NCBI GenBank assembly: GCA_014529385.2
Contig: CM043966.1
Coordinates: 87,452,087 to 87,516,086 of the forward strand
DNA: 64,000 nucleotides
Direction: 5' to 3'
From: Adiantum capillus-veneris
Lineage: Eukaryota > Streptophyta > Polypodiopsida > Polypodiales > Pteridaceae
The notes below the pieces were generated by a model. It had not been told where the DNA came from and searched no databases. It saw only the letters and a list, made by a program, of their open reading frames with translations. Shown piece after piece: positions 21,487 to 33,109 of this stretch. The position numbers and the translations under genes are program-made. Positions within the stretch are counted from its first letter, which is position 1. Each line of letters begins with the position of its first letter.

Positions 21487-22957
21487 TTGCTTGATAGATT
21501 CATTAGGAGATTACGACATGAGGATATCTACAATGGCCTAGTCATTAGAGGTATCACCACTTGGGAAGCAGTCACCACCAATGCGATCCAATTGGAGGAT
21601 AATTTAATGATTCAAGGAGAAAGAGTGTCTGTTGAGCCTAAATCTATTAACTCGCAAGCATCGGGGCGTCAGCCAATGACCCTAAAGCCTATTGCTAAGG
21701 AGCCAAAGATATCTGAGATGACTTTAGCAGATCTCACCAAGGCCATTCAAGAGAGTCTTAGAGACAATCGTGCTCCTCAAAACAATCATATGTATCCAAA
21801 AAGGGAGCAACAACGGTGCTCAGTATGCTATGATCCGCATAGTACCAGTGAATACCCTACTTTTAGAGTACAATTCAATGGGAATTTCAATGCCTGTGGG
21901 AGGTATGGTCATCATCAAGCTAAGGATTGCATAGTGTTTAAGCGTGCAATGGTCAATAGACCAACCTTAGCATGGACAGATACACCACGAGTTCTTGCAT
22001 TGATGCCAGCCCCACCTCTTGAACAAACGTCACAACATATGGTCCCTAGGGCCCAAAATATTGTTCAAACAACACCCTTACCACCTCCAGTGCTAGGACT
22101 GCAACCACCACATCCGAGAATCACTTCTGTGAATCAAGTGGGTTGTGAGTCAACTATTACTTGTTTCGAAGGTTGTGAGGAAGATATAGGCCCTAATATT
22201 GCCTACGGGATGGATGCACTTGAAGAAAACCACATTACTACATGGAGGACTATTGGGGACAAGTCAAACCTGTCTATCAAGTAGCTGCTCTTGCTGTAAG
22301 AGGCCAAAATATCAATTACACTGCCAAGAGACCACCTCTTCAATGCTATGAGTGTGGAGGTTCACATCGTGTAGCCGAGTTTCCTATTAGGCTACAAAAG
22401 AATGCCACACCAATGCAAATCAAGCGAGCATGTCTACAATGCCAATACTCATGTTTAATCAATGTGGCATAGATCATTTGATTGCCCAATGTCCGAATAA
22501 TCCAAATGCGCCAAAGATCACGCCATTAAACTTGATTAACGTTACCAAGGAGCCATCACAAAGTACACATGTGGTACCAGTAAATGTACTCACACGATCG
22601 ATGCTCCAAAAACAAAATTATATTCTTGAAGAAAGAGACACATCATCAATTGCCCAATCTCAAAAAAAGAAGAAAACACGAAGGAAGAGATGGCAAAAAG
22701 CAGTGAAGTCAGACCCCAGTCCCGTATATATGAACGACGCTGAAGAGGATTCTGAATCAGGTGAAACCATGGAGACCAAAATGACCACAAAGATAGAAAC
22801 CAACAAGGAAGATCATCATGAGCCACAATGGCTAGGATCCAAGAAGAAGATAGGAATGTATCCAAACCCTACAGAGGATATTGAACGAGTCAAGCAATTA
22901 AGGAGTTTGGTAGAAGATACCCAAAGGGATCTAGAACCAGCACCTAGGCAGATGTAG
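21487..22957 (+). pseudogene. Gypsy-2 copy A gag, C-terminal and nucleocapsid parts
   Basis: Frame 21487-22284 continues the Gag core (RFIRRLRHEDIYNGLVIRGI, WEAVTTNAIQLEDN) and has a Cys/His-rich stretch (RCSVCYDPHST and NACGRYGHHQAKDC). Frames 22242-22472 and 22430-22957 hold a second pair, LQCYECGGSHRVAEF and FNQCGIDHLIAQCPNN. These are recognisable but damaged versions of the double zinc knuckles seen intact in Gypsy-1 and Gypsy-3. A basic Lys-rich tail (SQKKKKTRRKRWQK) and a charged linker follow. In copy B a deletion removes most of this block. Confidence 0.8.
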
Positions 22958-22969
22958 ATTACAGACACA

Positions 22970-23794
22970 GTGTTCCCTAAGCAACAACAACCTCACCAAG
23001 TCCATAGACCCTTAGCCATACCTAGTGTCATTCAAGAAGAAAGCGACTTAAAGTCATGGGAAAGTGGGCGTACTCACTTCTTGTTGGAAATAATGTCTAC
23101 AGAGGGACTACCTGACCTTATCGAAGAAATGGAGATCCCATCTTCCCAACGTCAAGGGACTGAAGCCCAAAAGGTGCCGTTAAACATTGCCAAATTAATG
23201 GATTTCATGTCTTCAGAAGTTAGAACCACCATCATGTCCAAACTATATGGAGACCCTGAGCTAGTCTTAGCTCTTTGAGCTTTCCTCAATGGAGAACTGA
23301 AGGTTGGGCTACCACAATTTGCACAGATAGATGGATCGAGGGAGATGCCAATAGAGGAGGAACACTTAGATTCAAAACCCAACCTAGATGAGAACCTTGT
23401 TGTAGAGATATTTGTTAACAAGTTGGGACAATACTTTGAGGGAGATGAATCCAATGCAACCATACCAATCACTACCAAGGGTTTAGCTGTGAATGGAATC
23501 CTTGATGGTGGCACTGGGGTTAGCATTGTGACTAAAAATTACTGGGAAACTATGGGAAGACCTCACCTTGGGACCACAACCATAGCAATAAACATGGACA
23601 ATGGTTGTATTGTGAAACCTATTGGGATGCTAGAAGATCTCAAGATCAAGGTCTTTGGACATAAAATAAGAATTACCTTCATTATTATGGATTTCTCCAA
23701 GCACACTATGGCATCTGAGATGATCTTAGGACGTCCTTTCATGAGGGAAGCAAAAATGGTGCATGACTGGTCTAAAAACCATGTCTACTTGTAG
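22970..23794 (+). pseudogene. Gypsy-2 copy A protease
   Basis: The retroviral-type aspartic protease begins around 23480 with GLAVNGILDGGTGVSIVTKN. The active site reads D-G-G where family members have D-S/T-G; Gypsy-3 keeps ILDSGAGVAIATK. The flap and C-terminal motif follow as PIGMLEDLKIKVFGHK and MILGRPFMREAKMVHDW. Upstream frames (22970-23278) are linker. The Ser/Thr to Gly change would be expected to harm catalysis. Copy B lacks the active-site half through a deletion. Confidence 0.88.
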
Positions 23795-23815
23795 TTCAAA
23801 GATTCTATCATTCGA

Positions 23816-24424
23816 GTGGATCTGGTAACTGGTCGAGCACATCCTCTAGGAAATAGGTTTATAATTGATCATAAATTTGACACCATAGTTCACTTGGCCC
23901 CATTGCAGTATTGTTACACGTGTAAAGCGGACACTAATGTTGGGGAAAATTCTCCTTATATGGATGTACTACCTGGGATGACTGAGTCGGACAATGTGGA
24001 TTGGGTCCACCTAGCAGCAACCATAGACACTTGGGGAAACAGGGGGACGACCTGGGTAACACCTGAGGGGGATGAAATGCCACCACTCATACCCTTAAAT
24101 ATGCTAGAAGCAATGTATATAGCTTCTGATGACCTACAAGATGAAGGTCTGACTGGCATTGAAACCAGTAGCGTCTCATTAAACTATAGCCCACACGAGT
24201 TGGGGTCAGAATTATCAATTAAAATTGACTATGAGGACAAAGAATCTGAGTTAATTCTTAGTGCAAATGTGGAGACAAACCATTCAGGGCCCAATGGTAC
24301 CCTAGATGACAATCTATCCAAGGGAGCAGAAGACACAAGTAGCAATTTTTCTAGTGACTCTTCACTAGAGTTCTGCCGTAATAAAAAATTAGACAAGAAG
24401 AGTGAGAGATATAAGAGGCAATAA
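23816..24424 (+). CDS. Gypsy-2 copy A protease-RT linker region
   Basis: This open frame of 202 codons lies between protease and RT. It contains YCYTCKADTNVGENSPY and an acidic run (LSIKIDYEDKESELI). It has no catalytic motif. It aligns with copy B at 31786-32100 and 29330-29460. It is part of the Gag-Pol polyprotein, not a separate gene. A stop at about 24424 and shifts separate it from RT. Confidence 0.7.
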   Translation: MDLVTGRAHPLGNRFIIDHKFDTIVHLAPLQYCYTCKADTNVGENSPYMDVLPGMTESDNVDWVHLAATIDTWGNRGTTWVTPEGDEMPPLIPLNMLEAMYIASDDLQDEGLTGIETSSVSLNYSPHELGSELSIKIDYEDKESELILSANVETNHSGPNGTLDDNLSKGAEDTSSNFSSDSSLEFCRNKKLDKKSERYKRQ

Positions 24425-24638
24425 TATTGAGCAAATGTGCATGCTAGAATAAATGAAAAGAAATCTACCACAGAATGGCTTAATTATATAGGGGCATGTG
24501 ATGGTCATCGAAAGTTGGTAGATAACTGGGTGAATACCTTCAAAGCGTTATGTGGTGTAGTCCACAACCCATTGACATCACACAACTAGAGGCTATAGAG
24601 AAGCCAAAGTTGAGCCATATCGTAAGTAGACGACAAAA

Positions 24639-25381
24639 TTGAGAGTTACCTCAACAACAAAAGGAATCAAAAGTGAAATCACAGTCCACAGAACAACAGG
24701 ACCCTTACACCCTACACGTGAACATTTCAAATCCTACACAAGAGAGGAACGTAAGGTTGTGTATACAAAGGCTAAAAGAAAACCTATCAACAGAAGCAAT
24801 GGAGTCTATGATGGTCCAGCGATAGTTAAGGAAATAGAGCTAGCAAACCCAGGAGAAGAGTCCAACCCTGTTTTCATTGCCCAAGATCTGACAGAGACTA
24901 AGGAGTGTGTACTTAAAGAATTTTTGAAGGAATTCAGGGATATATTTTCTTGGACATATCATGATATGAAAGTTGTTTCACCTTCCGTGGTGCAGCACAC
25001 AATCCCCATGAATAGCATGGCTAAACCAGTTCAGCAACGACCCTACCCAATGAATCCTAAATATACAAAGATCTTTCAAGAAGAGATTGAAAAGCTTGTG
25101 AAATGTGGATTCATATACCCTATTGAGCACTCAGAATGGTGTCTCCAATAGTGATTGTAGTGAAAAAGAATGGGGAACTCAAAGTGTGCATGGATCTCAA
25201 GAAGGTCAATGATGCCACTAGGAGGGACCATTACCCCTTGCCATATTCTGAACATGTGCTTGAAAGAGTTGCGGGAAAGGAAGCTTATAGCTTTTTAGAT
25301 GGGTACTCTATCTACAACCAAATCACAATTTCACTAGAGGACCAAGCTAAAACGGCTTTTATAACCGAATTTGGAGTGTTT
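24639..25381 (+). pseudogene. Gypsy-2 copy A reverse transcriptase, N-terminal half
   Basis: Frames 24639-25151 and 25136-25381 carry the RT N-terminus: KEFRDIFSWTYHDMKVVSPS, VQQRPYPMNPKY and EEIEKLVKCGFIYPIEHSEW. After a small shift come VSPIVIVVKKNGELKVCMDLKKVNDATRRDHYP (fingers and palm) and SFLDGYSIYNQITISLEDQAKTAF. The catalytic F/YxDD box is not reached because homology stops at TEFGVF. The next bases (TAGCTGGTGACC) are unrelated. Confidence 0.9.
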
Positions 25382-26604
25382 AGCTGGTGACCATGCGTAG
25401 CTGGAACTCTCTCCCTCCTCTTGCTTTGGCCATCCACATGTGAGTCCTCCCTTGCATCTTCCTCTCTCCTCCATTGGAATTTTGCCCATTTCCACTTTAA
25501 AGAATCTCCAACAAATTTGTGTTAAAACAACAAGTGTACTCCCCCACTCAATTCCACATGTTCCCTTGCCTCCATGTTGCCTCTAGCCTCGTTGTGCGCC
25601 ACTTGGTTCTCCAACGCACCTCGTGTGCCATGCAATAGTATGATTGCTGCTCGACTCCTCAATCGCCACCCACCCTTCAATACATTTGTCCCTGGCTTGA
25701 CTCGCACAACCCCTTTCCATTTAACTCTTTAAGACCCTTAGAAACTAAACTCAACTACAACACCTTAAAAGATTTACCTCAAACTATAAGAGAATTTTTA
25801 ATTTTTATTCTAAGCCTCCTTAGAGGACTCCAAAGAGAGAGTTTTAAAAATAAAAGAAAACCTCCTTAAAGGATTTGCTTAAAGGACATCAAAGAGAGAG
25901 TTTTAAAAATCAAAGAAAACCTCCCTAAAGGATCCGCACCGGTGCACGTAGATCCTTTAGGGAGGTTTTTTTTTTATTATTATTGTTTTAAGGGTTTGAT
26001 GGAACGTCTCCTATTGACAGACTATAGCATGCGAGGTTTACGGGAATGAGGAGACTCAAGCTAGCTTGTGGCAGGGTGGTTTTCTCTTTGAAGGTTGCTA
26101 GCATTGCTATTTCTCGTGGTGGTGTCACCCTTACGAAGGTGGGTTGTCCTTGGATGGAAGATCTTGGATCTCCAGCCTTCTGTAAATGCGCTTCATCCGT
26201 GTTCCCTCACATTTTTTTGGATCCAAGGGAGGCCGCCCTCCTCTCCCCTTGCTTGGGGGAAAAGGGCGACCAATACTTCTTGTGTTTTGGGCGGTTTTGC
26301 AACTGTCGGCAAGGGGGAATTTCGTAGCAGGGCTCCCCTCTTTGGTGGATCCTATCGTCGTTGCTCCGGCCTTCTTTGACGGCATTTGACTCGCGTGTAA
26401 AAGCTGCAGTGGTTCTCATCCGTTTGGCTTTGCTTCGGCTCCTCTTGTGGTTTTGGGGTCTTGAAGCAAAGAAGGTCATGTCCGGCTTATTGTTTGTGGA
26501 CGGTCAGCTCACGTATCCCATGCCTGGTGATGAAGGGTTATGCCTCCCCCTTATGCGACCATGTTCCATTATCAACCATGTTATACCAAGAACACGACTG
26601 ATAA

Positions 26605-26645
<41 letters not shown>

Positions 26646-27231
26646 CACTATGGAGTCTTTGTTGATTGCATGCACGATTGAGAGAGAGAGAGAGAGAGAC
26701 AGAGGGGGGGGGGGGATTAGAAAAATTCGGGAAAAAAATCTTAATGGATTTTATTAAGATTCTCTCTTTGAAGAAAGGTACGGAGACAATCATGCAATAG
26801 TCGACGCAACACAAACTTCTTGCCTGTAGTCGCGACCTTCAATTTTTTCTTTTGGAATCTTTGTAGATTCCTCATAAAAGCTAAATAAAACTCAACAAGG
26901 ATATGTATATTGGTTAACAAATAGCAACAAATAAGTGACGATTTCAATTTGCAGCACCCTAAAATATTCACAATAGTCTGCTAATAAGGTTGCCCCATGA
27001 GCAAAGAGTTGAAAAATACTAAGTTCTATTTTAATTGAACAAATAGTTGAAGAATACTCTAATATAGTGCAAAAGTGTGTGTGTGTGTGTGGGGGGGGGG
27101 GGGGGGTTTGCCTGCAAGCTCAAACGATGATACACAAGGAGGCTTGCAATTAACGATAAAGTGCCTCTCATTAACTCACTCGATTTTATCATCGCTTGAA
27201 AAAATTTTCTCGGAGTTTGGGATTCCTCACT
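25382..27231. other. Sequence between Gypsy-2 copies A and B, no gene recognised
   Basis: It includes a hairpin (25916-25970), GA tracts at 26608-26643 and 26680-26702, G runs at 26704-26715 and 27091-27106, and a GT tract at 27075-27090. Overlapping open frames in all registers at 26046-26480 reflect GC-rich DNA. None shows a known domain. Confidence 0.6.
25916..25970. repeat. 18-bp-arm hairpin
   Basis: AAACCTCCCTAAAGGATC is followed, after a 16-base loop, by its reverse complement and a T run. Related imperfect copies of the left arm lie just upstream (25858 onward). Confidence 0.85.
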
Positions 27232-28870
27232 TGTAGAGAGTTCCTGCAATTAAAGAATAAGGTTCACATTCCTTTAACAGTTTTTGAGTTATATATTTAC
27301 GAAGATCTTTGGGTAGAAAACCATTAACAAAAAAGTTCACAATCTTCTCACTCCATTCAGGCATGGTCTCGACTAGGAACAGGGAAGTATAGGGCAATTC
27401 ATCATCGATCCACTTAGGGACTTCACCATTGGGTATGCGCGACAGGTGATCTGCCATGACATGTCTTTTACAGGGTCTCACCACAATGGTAAAATCAAAA
27501 TCAAGAAGAATCAACAACCATTGTGTAATTCTTCTTGTGGAACAAAGTTTATTTACTAGATACAACAAGGCTTGATGATCAACATAGAAAACAAACTTGT
27601 TGGCAATAAGGTAGTAGCAAAATTTCTTCACTGCGTAAATCATAGCTAAACCTTCCCTCTCTATAGTGGTGTAGTTTCTCTCAGCATCATTTAATTGACG
27701 ACTTGCAAAGCTAATGGGGTTGTCCAATTTATGTTCTCCTGGATGAGCCAGAACACACCCAATAGCAAAGTTCGATGCATCAATATGCACATAGAAAATT
27801 ACATTCCAATCAAGCACTTGTAGAATGGGAGCACTAGTCAAGGTCTTTTTCAATGACTCGTGAACTCAATAAGAAGTTTGTACAAAGGACGAGCTATCTC
27901 GACAAAGTTTTAAATAAACTGCCTGTAATAACCAACATGGCCCATCAAGCTTTAATTTTGCTCTCATCTGTGGAAATCCCATTATTGGACACTATATGCC
28001 ATAAAATGACTCCTTGTTTAACCCAAAATTGGTATTTGAAACGGTTGAAGGAGATGCAATACAATGTGCACTTCTCAAACACTTTTCGTAAACATGATAG
28101 ATGTTCCTTCCAAGAAGAATAAACACAAAGGTCATCTAAAAAAGCTTCGCAAAACTCCCTGAAATATTCTCTAAAAGCAGTGTTTACTAATCTTTGGAAG
28201 GTAGCAGGGGCATTGGTTAAGCCAAAAGCCATAACAAAAAATGTGAACACTCCAAATTCGGTTATAAAAGTAGTTTTAGCTTGGTCCTCTAGTGCAATTG
28301 TGATTTGATTGTATCCAGAGTACCCATCTAAAAAGCTAAAATCTTCCTTCCGTGCAACTCTTTCAAGCACATGTTCGGAATATGGCAAGGGGTAATGGTC
28401 TCTTCTAGTGGCAGCATTGACCTTCTTAAGATCCACACACACTCTGAGTTTCTTATTCTTTTTTGGCACAATAACTATTGGAGACACCCATTTTGAGTGC
28501 TTAATAGGGTATATGAATACTCATTTTACAAGCTTTTCAATCTCTTCTTGAACAATCTTTGCAGACTTAGGATTCATTGGGTAGGGTCGTTGTTGTTGGA
28601 CTGGTTTAGCCATGCTATTCATGGAAATTGTGTGTTGCACCACGGAAGTTGAAACACCTTTCATATCATGATATGTCCAAAAAAAATATCCTTGAATTTC
28701 TTGAGAAGTTCTTTAAGTACATATTCCTCAGTCTCTGTCAGGTCTTGGGCAATGAAAACAGGTTTGGACTTCTCACCTGGGTCTGCTAACTCTATTTCCT
28801 TAACTATCATTGAACCATCATAGATTCCATTGTTTCCATCGATAGGTGTTCTCTCGGCCTTTGTATACAC
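27232..28870 (-). pseudogene. Gypsy-2 copy B reverse transcriptase and RNase H
   Basis: From the right, RT starts with a stretch (28661-28870) containing LTETEEYVLKELLKKFKDIF. It continues at 28487 with MSPIVIVPKKNKKLRVCVDL, SFLDGYSGYNQITIALEDQA and MAFGLTNAPATFQRLV. The catalytic box is [10 protein letters not shown], with both Asp residues present. After a gap near 27945, RNase H runs 27853-27232 with HIDASNFAIGCVLA, PISFASRQLNDAERNYTTIE and KFVFYVDHQALLYLVNK, ending in HLSRIPNGEV and an integrase-like SLIAGTLYK. This is the most complete pol of the family here and serves as the reference for the breakpoints of copies A and C. Confidence 0.92.
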
Positions 28871-29462
28871 AACTTTACGTTCCTCTGTGGTGTAGGATTT
28901 GAAATGATCAGGTGCAGGATATAAGTCTGTGGACTTATATGGACTTTGATTTCTCTTCCACTTTCTTTTGTTGTTGTTCTATGGACTTTGATTTCTCTTC
29001 CACTTCCTTTTGTTGTTGAGCTAACTCTCAATTTTGTCGTCTCCTTACGTTACGGCTCAATGCATTGTGGATTGCACCACATGACTCTTTGAAGGTATTC
29101 ACCCCAATTATCTACCAACTTCCAATGAGCATCACATGCCTCTATATAATTAAGCCCTTCTGCGGTAGATTTCTTTTCATTTATTCTAGCACGCACATTT
29201 GCTCGATATCTTTGCGTCTTATATCTCTTACTCTTCTTGGCTAATTTTTTATGATGGCCGATCTCCAGTGGAGAGTCACTAGATGAATCTCTACTCGTGT
29301 CTTCTCCTCTCCCGGATTGATTGTCATCTTAAATACCACTGGGCACTGAATGGTCTGTCCCCACATTTGCACCAAGATTGAACTCAGATTCTTCATCCTC
29401 AAAGTCAATTTCAATTGATGATTCTGACTCCAAATCGTGTGGGCTATAGTCTTTAGAGACGC
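28871..29462 (-). pseudogene. Gypsy-2 copy B protease-RT linker, second part
   Basis: The minus strand aligns with copy A at 24150-24700, including DYSPHDLESESSIEIDFEDE. A short tandem duplication (GGACTTTGATTTCTCTTCCA twice, 28942-29000) disturbs the frame. The LongLTR-D solo LTR cuts the region at 29463. Confidence 0.75.
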
Positions 29463-30750
29463 TGGTGCAGCTAAAGTTGGTCCAAGCTAGGAGATGGCCA
29501 ATGCCAGGCAGAGGCAGCATGTGAGTGCAGTGCAGAAGGCTAGGGTAGGTACCAAAGCCCTAGGCATCCAAAGGGTATCGGGAATGTATGCTTAAAGCGG
29601 CTTTTTAGGCCAAAAGTGCTGCGAGATAGTCCATATGGGATGGGAGTTCAAGGTGTTTGAAAGTCCAAATCAGTGTCCTAGAATGTAGTGTTCAACGTGC
29701 TCTAGAAGCCAGTCCAAACAGCTCGTCAAACGGAGCCCCGGTGCTCAAGATATTGCGGTTTAAAGTTGAAGTGTGTAGCAGATCCCCGACGGACGGGACA
29801 ATTGGGGACAGGTGTCGTAGGCAGGTGTGAGTAGATACATGTGTATAGCTCGAGTTACGAAGCATGCATGTCTTCTCGGAATGCGAATCGGAGCTCTGGT
29901 TAGCAAGATGTGGTCAGTTGAAGATTTTTCATGGGTCGGGTCTAAGCCCACTTGACCGCATTGGAAGATGTGTCATCTGGCATCATTTTGACCTCTCCAA
30001 GGTTCTCAGTGATAGTATGTACCATGTGGAGTTAGCACGAGTCAACTGCACGTCAATCAGATGCTTGGTCGGCCAGATACCGAAAGATGAAGTTGGGAGC
30101 CGTGGACAGTGAACAAGTCGCAGAAGATTTTTTAAGTTTTCTATGGCCTTGGATAGCGAACTCCAAGGAATCGGAATGCACTGGGGTTGGCACAGCCAGG
30201 GATCAGTAAAGTGGGGGCTCGACACCGCTTTGCGACTTGATGATTGGATCACTAGGTGATGTATGGCATGCAGGGCAAGTAAATGGGGAAAAAATGGGCT
30301 ATAGGAGGTTTTGTGGAGGAAAAAATCTTGGAATTTCAAGTCCTTGGAGGCCGTTCAAGCCGGTGCTGCCATGTGGCGACAATATTGCCCCACATGCACC
30401 ATAAGGCACTGGGTGTCTGGGATATAGAAGCTGGAAACTGGCGCCATTTGAGAGCATGACGATGTGTTGGAGCTCCATGAGCTCGTTGGCTATGGCTCCG
30501 AGTGCAGGTGGCGCTGGTCTGGCGACACGAGGCGCCTGCTGGGCGTAGGCGGTGCTGTTTTGGCTAGCAAGGCGGTGCCAGGGGCGGCGCGCCCGCGCGT
30601 GAAGGTGTAGTGGTGATGACGGGGCAGAGCTCGACACGCGGTAGTTCCCACGGGCCGTCGAGGCCCAACATTTTTAAAGGGGAACCCCCCCCCCCCCCCA
30701 TAGAGACATCGCTAATGCTTGAGGGGAAGGGGTAGGGGATAGTTCCCGCT

Positions 30751-30813
<63 letters not shown>

Positions 30814-31483
30814 CCAGAGGGCGGCCATATGGGCAAAGCATCCTAGGGGCGAAAGAGTCACTTGAGGCCAGACAAATCAAGACCAGGCAAGGGGCCAGCT
30901 AGACCAAAGGGCAAGGCCAAGTGGGCCAAGCAAGGAGCAAAAGATGAGATGGTCAAAAAATCAAAAAATCAAGCAATGCAAGGCTAAGCCTAAGGAGGGA
31001 AAAAATTGAAGGATAAAAAATAAAAAAATGCTAGGGGGCAATAGAGACATCGCTAATGCCCCCCCCCCCAAAGTGCAAAAGAGAAAAGAAGAGAGCAGAT
31101 GGAATAAGGCGGTGCCCCCCTTCCCAAAAGATACCAAAAAAGGGTGCCCCATGGACCAATTAGATAGCAGTTTCCTCAAATTAAACCCCCCCCCCTATAA
31201 AGGCAAAAAATGAATCAAATTAGGGGCTGTTTCTTAGTTTTCCTTGGCTTTTGGAGCCCGTTTTGAAGCGTGCAAAGTGGAGCTTTTGGACAGAGGAGTG
31301 TGCCTGTCAAAGCCCTTTGTATCCCTCTTGTGTAAAGGGCCATAGTGATGGCAGTGTGAGTCTGTATAAGTGTTTGGTGAAATGCAATCTAGCCACTGTT
31401 GCTTCTTCATGTTGTTGTTTCCCCTTCCCCCTTCTCTTTCTTCTGCTTTCATGGTTCTCCTCGGTGCCGGCTGTATGGGAGTG

Positions 31484-31519
<36 letters not shown>

Positions 31520-31781
31520 ACCGACGGTGTGTTGTGTGAGAGAGTGAGATTGAGTTGTTGTGAGTGTGTGCAAGGGTGGAGACAGGCCATGGCAACAGGT
31601 GTGCGTCGTGTGGTGGTTTTGTGGAGTGAATGAGCAGTGGAAATGGAGCAGGAAGTGGTCTGCTAGTGTGAGTTGTGTGTTTGAAGGTGTTTTCCGAGAG
31701 GATAGGGGTGTTGTGAATACCCTGAGCTATAGAGAGGCCTTTGTGTTTGTGTTGGGCATGTTCCCCCATTCCCCCTCTCCA
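29463..31781 (+). repeat. Solo LTR of LongLTR-D (2.3 kb)
   Basis: It starts TGGTGCAGCTAAAG and ends CCCTCTCCA, as in the LTR at 7717-9723. Flanks ACGC on both sides (29459-29462 and 31782-31785) look like a 4-bp target duplication. Copy A has the uninterrupted site near 24167. Inside are C runs (30685-30699 and 31488-31517) and a GA tract (30752-30808). It has no coding content, and ORFs here are chance. Confidence 0.82.
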
Positions 31782-31785
31782 ACGC

Positions 31786-32515
31786 TACTAGTTCCAATGG
31801 CAGTCAAGCCTCCATCTGGTAGGTCATCAAAAACTATATGCATTGCCCCTATCATATTTAATGGTACAAGTTGTGGCATTTCATCCCCCTCACGTGTTAC
31901 CCAAGTCGTTCCCCTATTTCCTCAAGTATCTATGGTTGTTGCTACTAGGTGGACCCAATCCACATTGTTCGACTCAGTCATCCCAGGTAGAACATCCATA
32001 TAAGAAGAATCTTCCCTAACATCAGTGTCCATTTTACACGTGTAACAATACTGCAATGGGGTCGAGTGAATTGTGGTGTCAGATCTATGATCAATTATAA
32101 ATCTATTTCCTAGAGGATGTGCCCGACTAGTTACAAGATCAACTCGAATGATAGAGTGTTTGAACTACAAGTAGACATGGTTTTTAGACCATTCATGCAC
32201 CATTTTTGCTTCCCTCATGAAAGGACGTCCTAAGATCATCATAGATGACATAGTGTGCTTGGAAAAATCCGTAACAATGAAGCTATGCCTTATTTTGTGT
32301 CCAAAGACCTTGATCTTGAGATCTTCTAGCATCCCAATAGGCTTAACCCTTTGGGTCTCTTCAACCAAACCCATTAATTGCTTGACTCATTCGATCTCCT
32401 CTGTAGGGTTTGGATAAGTTCCTATCTTCTTCTTGGGTCCTGGCCGTTGTGTCTTATGCTTGGCTATTTGGACTGCCTTACTTCCAGGCTCTCTATCAGG
32501 CATGTCACGCATATT
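31786..32515 (-). pseudogene. Gypsy-2 copy B protease end, linker and gag scraps
   Basis: The minus strand has VKPIGMLEDLKIKVFGHKIR and MILGRPFMREAKMVHEW (protease C-terminal half), then the linker. Compared with copy A, about 0.7 kb is deleted between TQR and VKPIGM, removing the protease active site. A second deletion joins SKAVQIAK of the Gag core to the charged PKKKIGTYPNP stretch. The TIR element begins just right of this piece, at about 32521. Confidence 0.82.
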
Positions 32516-33109
32516 TCATCGGGAGAAATATGAACCTTGCATGGGCCTTGTAAGGAATCCTAATTTTTAGGGATTAAGGCTAATGTTGTGTGGGGTTAAG
32601 GGGGCAACGACATTGAAGAAGGTAGTTTTGAGTAGGCTTTTCTAGCCTTTTTTTAAGACAAATGTAGGATGTGGACCTAAGGGGTTACTTTCTCTCTCTA
32701 GCTTTTTTTAAAGTGAAGTAAGCATAGGGGTGTGACCACATCAGCAAAAACGTGGGTCACTAAGAGTCAAAATTTGACTTTTTTTTTTTTAATCATTTTT
32801 ACTTAAAACTCCCTCCCAACATATATACATATCCAAAAATCATTTTTTGACCCATTTTTTAACCCACAAGCTTAGAAAGTCCATTTTTCAAAAATCTTTT
32901 CCCCCAAAAAGTAAAAAACACTTTGTTCTCTCCTCCTCCTCCCTCCTCCCTCCTCTCTCCCTCTCCTCTCCCTCCCTGCCCCTACCTTCCTCCTCCTCCC
33001 CAATCTCTCCCTCGACCCCCTCCCTCCTTCTCTCCTCCCATCTTCCTCAACCTCCCTACCCCTCCCCCTCTATCTTTTCATCATTTGCTTCCTCACGCAA
33101 CAGCTTCCA

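Larger units (their letters stand above)
13866..25381 (+). mobile_element. Gypsy-2 copy A, 5' LTR through mid-RT
   Basis: LTR (split by Copia-1), primer site, leader, gag, protease and the first half of RT are present in order on the plus strand. Homology to copy B stops at GAATTTGGAGTGTTT, inside RT. The missing 3' half of pol is found inverted at 12095-13380. Confidence 0.88.

Noticed and set aside
26046-26480. Cluster of overlapping ORFs on both strands
   Set aside because: Stop-poor GC-rich sequence with no domain, no splice pattern and no second copy in the window.
31234-31769. Several overlapping ORFs with poly-Pro or poly-Gly
   Set aside because: They come from a C run inside a solo LTR; open frames exist in most registers.
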